From Enoplolaimus lenunculus (Eukaryota > Nematoda > Enoplea > Enoplida > Thoracostomopsidae): 64,000 nucleotides of DNA. The notes below the pieces were generated by a model that searched no databases, had not been told where the DNA came from, and saw only the letters and a program-made list of their open reading frames with translations. Numbering within the stretch: the stretch's first letter is position 1; every line of letters begins with the position of its first letter. This document shows positions 53,901 to 62,900 of the stretch, one piece after another. A program made the position numbers and the translations under genes. The DNA lies in assembly GCA_030248215.1 (NCBI GenBank), contig JASANG010003338.1:62001-126000 (forward strand), read 5' to 3'.

Positions 53901-56900
53901 TTAATAAAATTAATTGATTTAAAGGGGCATTGACTTCGAATTATTCAAATTTAAAAATTCAACTACCATGTATATGTGTGTGTTGGTATTTCACAACTGT
54001 TAAAACTCGTCGTGGTTGTCGGTTCATGACTTTACACCAAGCTGAATAAAGCTTAAATTCGTGTGTAAAATGCAGATTTCGGATTGAACGAGTAGTTATT
54101 CTGGTTCTTATGTATTTCATGTGTAATCATTGGCAATGGAAAAGTTATTTAAACCTTTTGTGTTTCAGCAAAGTTAAAATGTTATCGTACTTGGATGTTT
54201 GTTTACATCCATCGTATATTATTAAGTTCGCTCGTTCAAATCTGAAAAATTATGCTGTCACATGTGGCTAAAATTGTTCCAGGTTTAAAGTAAGAATGGT
54301 CATTTGTTTTCAAGAACCAGACGAGGAATTAGGCAGTATATTCATCAGCGTGACGCGCATGCTGCTCTGCGTGACATTATTTTCTAAATATATTTCTTAG
54401 TTTTGGTTAATTATACTCAATGCTTGTCTGGTTTTAGTATTAATGCAAAGCGTCAGAGAAGCTTTAGCAGCCTATTTGTTGTCGCTGTTCTGTTTTTGGA
54501 GTGGAACTTTATTTTGGATGGTGAGCCATTGGACAAATGATAAAAGATTGATTGGTAGATGCCCGACAGCCTTTGTTGTAATGTGAATTTTTTATCATGA
54601 ACTTGTGTTTAACGTATACCATATATCCATGTCAAGAAACAATATCTGAAATTTCAAGCCGTCAAACTACGTATTGTAAAACTCTTGTTTAACACGAAAA
54701 ACTGTTGAATTCACATAAAATTTATATTTTACTCTGAGACAAAAAATTTAAAATCGAATCAAGCTTTCCGCTCACGAATTCTTCAAAACCTCAACCTTTT
54801 GCTGTAACTCTTGGTTGTCTAGACCCTCCGAATTGAAAATCCGGCTACGTTCCTGTACAGTATGGATGAAATGAACGAAATATATATGCAGTGTTCGTAA
54901 CTAAATAACGCAAAATAAGCAAAACTACGTATCTCTGTTTGAGATTTGCATATGAAGTCGTATTCATGATCGAAGTTCTATTAAAAATTGAAAATATTGT
55001 TTCATTAGATTTGGGTTGCATTTTGAAAATCAATGTTATTATTGTTAGCAAATTTCAACTTATTCTTGTACGCATATGTTGTGCAGTCGAAAAAAACCAC
55101 CAACAAAACAGAGGTCTATAAACGGATGATGTAAGCGCTGATTTAGGCGTTATTAAAAATATCAGATATCAAGTCAGGTCGAGAACAAATACAGTTATGC
55201 GATTTGGTGTGTTTGTTTTTAATTTGATTCGCCACTGGTAAACAAACCAATTTTCAGTGGTTGGCAAATTTTGACAGGGGCAGCCGTGCAACATATAATT
55301 GGGAAAAAGCTGACGAACGAGAAGCCAAACGTAATTTTACTTGTAAATCTTATTAGAAAATGTTGGCTTTAATCTTAGTTGGGGACTCGGCCTAGGTGGT
55401 GCCCCATTTGACTCCGGCAGTGCCTTACCGTCAGCTGTGGCATGTGCGTGATTTTTGGCTGTTTATGTTCTTGGACGTTGTTTATACGCTGCTATATTGC
55501 CGAAATTGCAGCAAAAGTCTAAGATTTTTAATTTGCTGTCGGTTTATGTCTGTGGCACACGCGCGTCACTGACATCGCAAGAATTGTCTTGCAATGTTTG
55601 CTTCGTCGTTCAGTTGCAGTGCAATTGTAGAAAAAATATTTCAATTGAATGACTCTGTGCTGTATTGTGTTGCCTTTAAAAATAGTTTTTTTTTCGCCCG
55701 ATTTTGAAGGTTTTTGAAGTTCTTGCAGCTGCAAATTATTCACTGGAATTCATGCTATTTTATTTAATTCGCACCTTTGAACGCAGTTGCAAGTCACTTG
55801 CATTGTTTGTACCTGCAGTTTGATTGGTCATTCGGAATGTTCTTTTGAAAATACTTGCAGCTGCATGTAGCGTGCAAGTTGCACCTGCGAGTTCTCGCTG
55901 CAAAAGCTTGCACGTGTGAATGGGGTCTTAAAAGAAAATTTAATGCTTTGGTTTTTTGTTGCTACACAGACGCATCGTTTTGGATTTAACGTAGTAATTT
56001 ATATTATGTTCAAGTTAAATTCACGTTTAAAAACGTGTTTCCGAATCGGAAAAATATTGTTTTAGACAAGTTAACGTAGCAATATTTGATTGTAGTTTAG
56101 CTTTACCGAGCCAAAAATTCCAAAATTTGTTCATGCGACGTTTTTGAGATTTGTTGTCAACCAACAGACACCATAAATCGATATTATACTTGTTAATACA
56201 AATTATCCGTATAGTCACAAATTTTGTAGTTGTGATTCCGATTCCGGTATAAATTTACATGGTCCGATTCCGATTCCGAACCCGATTTCGGTATAATCCA
56301 GTGCCGCTTTGCACCCTGACCGAAATGTCAGGGCTGGATTTTAAATTACACAGGTCATGTGTTCCTGATAACAGATATAAATTCGTTATACAGATGCGTA
56401 CGTATTACATTTATGAAAGAAATACATTTTGCGCACTGCTGTGAAACCATTTGAGTTTTTGTTTGTTTCACTTTCAGGCAGACATGGTTGTTGATTTGGC
56501 GTGTAATGGCGCTGCGAATATTTGCGTTAGTCATCAGTCGTTGTGTTTGTTTCTTGATTTTTGGTCGAACGACAATGAAGGCAGTGAAGATAATGAACAC
56601 GGCGCCAGTCAGTCTTCTGATGTTGACGACGGTACTTTTATATTTTGAGAGACTAGCCGAAGTTCAAGGCCTAAACCTAAGTTTTAGTCGTAAGTATCAA
56701 CCTAAGCCGAAGTTATGCGAAATCTGAAAAGTTCTAAAATTGTGAGAAAAAGTGAGTTAGAGCTTGGTCTGAGCCAAGAATAATTTGCGTATTTAGTTTA
56801 GGTTTATCAAGGTTTTTTTATAGTACAATCGCTAATGGTTAGGCTTGCAAGCTATCTAATTTTAGCATTAAAATGGTTTGATGACAGCGATTTTTAATAA

Positions 56901-59900
56901 ATTATTTAAAAACTCTCCAATTAGCATATTAGCAATACGATCTATGACAGTTACGGAATTACGTTAATGAATGTCAGTTTTATCAGCGTTTGTGCATTGG
57001 GTACCACAGGGTTTCGGCCGCTGGAAATCTAAACACGGCGCTTAGAAATCGACACACTTACAAATATTTTAATCTGCTAATTAGCATATTATTAATGCTT
57101 ATCACCGCAACAGCGCGTATGTATTATGTTTTAGTATTAGTTATTTCTAGGGTGCAAAGCTGAACTGGATTATACCGGAATCGGAATCGAAACAGCAAAT
57201 TTATACCGTAATTAGAAATTTTGTGACTGTTCGGATAATTTGTATTGACAAATACAATATTGATTTAGGGTGTCTGTTGCTGGTAACAATTTTCAAAAAT
57301 GTCGCATGAACCGACTAGCGTTGATTTATGATTTTGTAAAAGCTAAATTACAATCTGTTATTGATAAATTAACTCATCGAAAGGAATTTAATAGAAAATG
57401 ATACAGAATTTTTATACAACGTATAACAACAAGTAGGAATAACATTAAACTTTCAAAATTACGATTGCGATTGTTTGTGCAATCGGAGTCGGAATCGGAA
57501 CTCGCTTTGAGTCGGAATTGTAATCTGAATTGGAATTCCGTTTGCACCCTGGTTATTTTCACATTCAAGTGATGGACTGGGAGGTTTTGGCGTAGGAAAT
57601 ATAAGCGTTAGCATTATAAAATTGCCACAAATGCAAGGTTCCTAGCCACTTGCTAATAAGCAGGGTGCAACCGGAATTCCAACCGGTTGCACCCTGGTTA
57701 TTATCAAATTCAAGTGATTCAAGTGATGAACTGGGAGGTTTTGGCATCGCATGAACAAAGTGGCGATGATTTTTTGGTTCTGTAAAGCTAAACTACAATA
57801 AATTATTACTATTTTCAAAATAAAAGGGCAGTTTTGTGTGTTCAGAAGATCGACTGAATTTTTATGCATCATATCAGAGCAAGTAGGAATAAAATATACT
57901 TTTAAAATTCGGATTCCGGTTGATTGTGCAATAGGGATCGGAACCCGTTTTGAATCGGTATTACCACAATTCCTGTTACATCCGCAATTCCTGCAAAAAA
58001 CGATATTGTAGTTGCAAAATTCATCTCAAAATAAATTGAATTTGACGTAAGTAATATGTTTTGGGGAAACGTAACTCTTATGAGCCCAATAATAATTGCT
58101 GGACTGGTGCCTGAAAATTCATGGTTAGCTGATAATTTGCGCTAGGTATAAAACATAAAGAAAACCCAGCAAGACTACAAATGCGGAAAACAGGAGATGT
58201 TACTTTAGGACGGGACGACATTTAATCAAATTCTATTGTGTTTTTCTAGTTACAAAATGAGAACCTGAGAAGTATATATTGCAATTTCAGGCATTCTGGT
58301 TATATTCAGTTTTTTCACATTTTTATTTTTTGTAGGTGGCTATAAACGCGTGGTACGTGTTACAGCTATGAACTGCGGCGTAATATTGAACAGACTGCCA
58401 GGTGATGGAGGGCCTTTGGCAAACTTGATCATGGAGAAGGTTAATGCAGATGTTATACTGACAAAGGTACAATTGCTTTTGAAAAATATAATTTTCTTTT
58501 CAAACATAAAAATGGTCTTTGGTTTTAAAAATATTTTTTGCTTCACTGTAAAAATAGTTTAATAATTATTGCTTTGTAACACGAATATGTGATTTCGTAA
58601 GTTATTAGTGGGCAAAATGTTTTGTGCTAGACAGATATAGGGTATGCTATTACTTTTTTGTGCTACACAGATATAGCTCTTGCTATTACTTGTCTGTCTA
58701 TTCAGTAATATGAAAGTTACAGTTAAGTGAGATGGAGCGTACCCTTTCGTAATGTATCAGTTTTTGACTTGTCGTAAAATGAAATAGACGTACGTGAGAC
58801 TATTTTCGTGTCACTGAAATGTTCACGAGTTAATTTTAAGAGCGGATTCGAAATCGCTGGCTGTATGAATTCATTTTCCGTATTTGACGCATCGATTCAG
58901 GATTGCTCATTGTATGATAATCGATTGCGTATAACTAAATCAAATGACAGTTCATTGGTCGATGCTGATAAAGTTATCAAATTCGAATTTGTCAAGTAAG
59001 CTGACGGTCGCGAGCAGTGCTACAGTTAGGCTAGGGAACCTGAGCCTCTCCAAGCTGTGAGATGGGCTCCCTCGTAAAATATCGTTTCGTCAATTTACCA
59101 AAAAATGATGGTTCAGATTTGCCTTCGCATGTTCCTTGGCAAATTACTTGACTTGTGTGGTTTTGCTTTTTACGCGCTTATGTAATAGTATAACAAAATT
59201 CGAAGATATAACTTTTTAAATTACCTTTATTACAATTTATGAAAGTGTTTTAGGTTTACGCGTACAGATCCTAAGCTAAACCAACGGTCTTTTGACGTCA
59301 AGCTTGGTCTGTACAGCTCGAAATCATCTCAGGTTCACTATATACATCTTCATCGGCTCACCATGGAGCTGCTCAGCTTTATGCAGGAACTGTTTGCTCA
59401 ACAAGATATGTTGGCGCACGTGAAACGACTAACTGCGGGATTACCGGTAATAAATTACAATATATTTTATACTTTGTATTACTTATCTAGTCAGTGTGGT
59501 TGCGAGACTGCCTGTAACATCAATATAATGAACACAAATACACTTAAATAATTTGCTACTCCTCGTATAGTTTTGTCTGTTGATACTTTTGGAATAATGT
59601 TTACTCAGGACCAAGCTTAAAGCACGATTTGTGGACACGCACTGTTTTTTGAATGATTTGCATTTGCTTGTATTCCAGAATAAAATGCTTTTTGTTCGTC
59701 CGTGATATTAGGTTAGTAACGTTCTAAAAATGCACTGCCGCTAAATTCAAAATAGTTTCCGTCTTGTAACGTAAACAGCAACACACTTACGAAAGTTAGA
59801 CAGTTTAGCTATTCATTTTTAATGATCGTTTTCTCTTTTGTTGTTAGCTCGACACGGGTCCGAAACACAGTTCACGGATATTACTTGCTGGAGTCTTGCA

Positions 59901-62900
59901 CAATGTTCACATAGCAATACCAGTATCGTTGGCAAATCGTGAAAACGTCGTCGCCATCGCAGATAATATTACATTCAGCAATCGTTTTAGATTTTTCAGT
60001 GCAAAGTCTGGTGCCCCAGATAATGTGCCTGGTACAGTATTGTGTTTAATATTGCAGCTCATCGTCGTTAACTATGTAGCATATAACATGCTACAAATCA
60101 GTTCTTGTGTACTGTTTTGCAAATTTAAAGTTTACGTCTTTGGGCTTCGGTAAGTGCTAAATCTTAGGCTTGCTTAGGTAATGGGTCTTTAAACTAGAAG
60201 CCGGTATAGTGAGAATTATTCTGGAAATATAAATGTTTGGCAGCTAGCAATAATACAGTAAAACCGAAGTTAAGCTGAAAGGTGTATATCCTTATGCACT
60301 CAGAATAATACACTAATCGGCAAGTCCAGCATTTTAGTATAGCGTGAGCTGAAACTAGCGTTTTGTATGGAATTTCACCGAATGTAATCGTGTTATCTTT
60401 AGAAAGTGAATGGTTTGATTGTCTTTTGGACGACATGTCAATTTTGGCTAGCAATCTAACACTGCAAACCGGTGATTGGCAATCAGGCGAAGTCGAACCG
60501 TCAATAACAGAAACAGCTGTTACTATGCAAGAGTTTTATGTTGCAAGATCGGTATGTTTGTTTCAAGAGTCAGTTTAATCATTATTTGAAGCAGCGTTTC
60601 TGAATTGTTTGTTGCGAACATTTTGTAGTGTATTACTTGACAGAAGTAACTGGGAGAAAATTGTAGACTTACATAGTTAGATGTTTGCTTGAGTGCGTCA
60701 CACGGTTAGCCAAGCTATAACTATTATATATTAACTATTATATATATTATATATTCCTTTTAAGGGAAATAGTCTTACTGGTCCATTAAATGAGTTGACA
60801 ATTTCGGTGGAACGAAACTTGGATACGGAGTTCAGCCGATGTGGTAGGTTGTTGCTTTTGAAAATGTTTTGTAATAAGAATACAGTTTTACACAATATGG
60901 TTCATATTTGAGCGGTAATATTTGGAAAGAGATGCTAGCTGTGGTTATCCACCAACTTAAATTTGATGTATTCTTCGGTTGAAAAAGTCAAATACGAGTA
61001 CAAGATTGTGAACGCAAACGTAGTAAATGCAATCGCGGTTGCTTATAGTGGGGAGCGCTGGACTACGGATGTGGCTTTTAAGATTTGACTAATGATTACG
61101 TGGTTGTGATACTTTTTTAATATATATTGATAAATGATGTTTTCAGTTCCGGACTTGTCGATCTCAACATCAGTCTTTGATATTTCGCTTCAAATAAGCC
61201 GGGCACAATATCGAATATTGCGCGGAATTGTTGAACACAATTTTGCCGAGCCTGTGGCCCCGCTGCGTTATGGATTTATGCAGATGCAATCGAAAACTCT
61301 ACAATTGGGTCGTGATAACACAAGACAAGTACAGTCACGATCTTTAGTGCAAACATGGTCGCGTTCGAAGCCGGGGCTGTCACCCTCTTTAAATAAAGGG
61401 GGGTAAGGCAAAAGCGCAACCCGTGCCGGGTCATTCTTTCTACGCAGAATGTGCTCAGTTGCACACTCTTGTTAAATTGCGATTATCCGCTCTTGGTAAT
61501 ACGAAGTCAATTTTTTATTTTTTTAATTGTTTTTTGCTTCAAATAGGTAGGTATTAGATAATTCATAATATTAATTTGAGTGATGATTTGTTTGAAAAGC
61601 AAAGTCGGAAATTGGCGAAAGAAAGAGTCGCTGGTGACTCTTTAGACAGGAGTTTGCAACTTACTTAAATCCGTGTGACACAAAAAGAACCGCAGTGTTT
61701 TGCGTTTTCAATCAGCCCCCCCCCCAATTTATAGTGGTTACATACTAACGGAAGCACACAATATTTAAACATGTTGTTTGCACAATATAAACGGAGCAAT
61801 GACAGTACAGCGGTTTGGTACGCAAAATGAAAAGAATCAGTTAACTTCCACCCCCATATGTGGGTTGGGTAGCATAAAAAACGCAACGCGTGTTGGACAT
61901 ATTCCTCTGCACACGGAATGTATGTAGTTGTATAATCTTGTGTAGACATTTACGTATCTACACTTGGTGAAAGTAACATACCTGATAATGTGCAATTTTA
62001 ACTGTAACACATAAGACCTCAACCTTCTGTTATAGTTTTCAACACCGACTTCTGGTAGCTACGTAACTACGCGTTTTTTGCTCAACCTATCAAACGTCAC
62101 ATTAGAGTGCTTCGAGGATTCCAGTGACCCGCGACGCGAGCATAATTCAAATCGAAACGTTGAACAATTGATTATACGGGCGTGGTTTGGCCAAGGCCGC
62201 ATCTGCGTTGACAGCATGTCAGACGGCAGTAAAAATTTGGATTTAACATCGGAGGAGATGACGTTGGTTGATACGCGTTATGAAGGTTATTATGTTTTTC
62301 GGTGTTTTGTTAGCTGAAATTATGGATTTTGTTGAAAGTATTGTTATTTTTATCTGAGAGTGGTCCGATTTCTCGGACTTAAGAATCGGACTGCAGAAGA
62401 GATTACAAGAATCCTGATTTCAGAAGAAGGTTTAATTTCGTTGACATCGTAAATGTTTTCCTCAATCGCTCTAACGGCGTTTTCAACTTCCGTGGTGTGA
62501 AAGCCATCAAAGCACTGCTTATTGTAAATGAGTTTTGGATCATCTGCGCTATTCGTCTGAACGTCAATATGAACGTCAGATTGGTCTCGATTTCCGTTAT
62601 ATACATATAGGAGCATTGCATAATATATCCGCTGAGGCAGAGTGTAACCGAATTCATGATTTTTGACCGAATCCGAATCCATTGCTAATTTGCTGAATCC
62701 GAATCCGAACCTTTGTTGCCACTTTGCGCAAAGGATAATATAAATAGCACGGACGCAAAGACCATGGAACCGGACTAAAAAATTTTTTGGACGCAGGATG
62801 GACTCGGGTTCGATTTTGAAAAAATACCCTGTTGCAGAAGAGATAACAGATTAATATAACTGCACCAGAACAATTCTGTTGTTGCAGCTCACGCGAATAG

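Larger units (their letters stand above)
47666..56477. other. 8.8-kb VPS13D intron 31
   Basis: It is bounded by ATG|GTAAGC and TTTCAG|GCA, both phase 0. Other introns in this gene are mostly 100-900 bp. It holds a foldback MITE pair (49963-50238 and 55714-55930), an (ATT)n tract, an H1-family end and the nested minus-strand peptide gene (51503 to about 50868). I see nothing else coding in 47670-49960 or 51504-55700. Confidence 0.85.

Noticed and set aside
57374-57872. Three minus-strand short genes
   Set aside because: They fall in H1 MITE copies and their GGAATC arrays.
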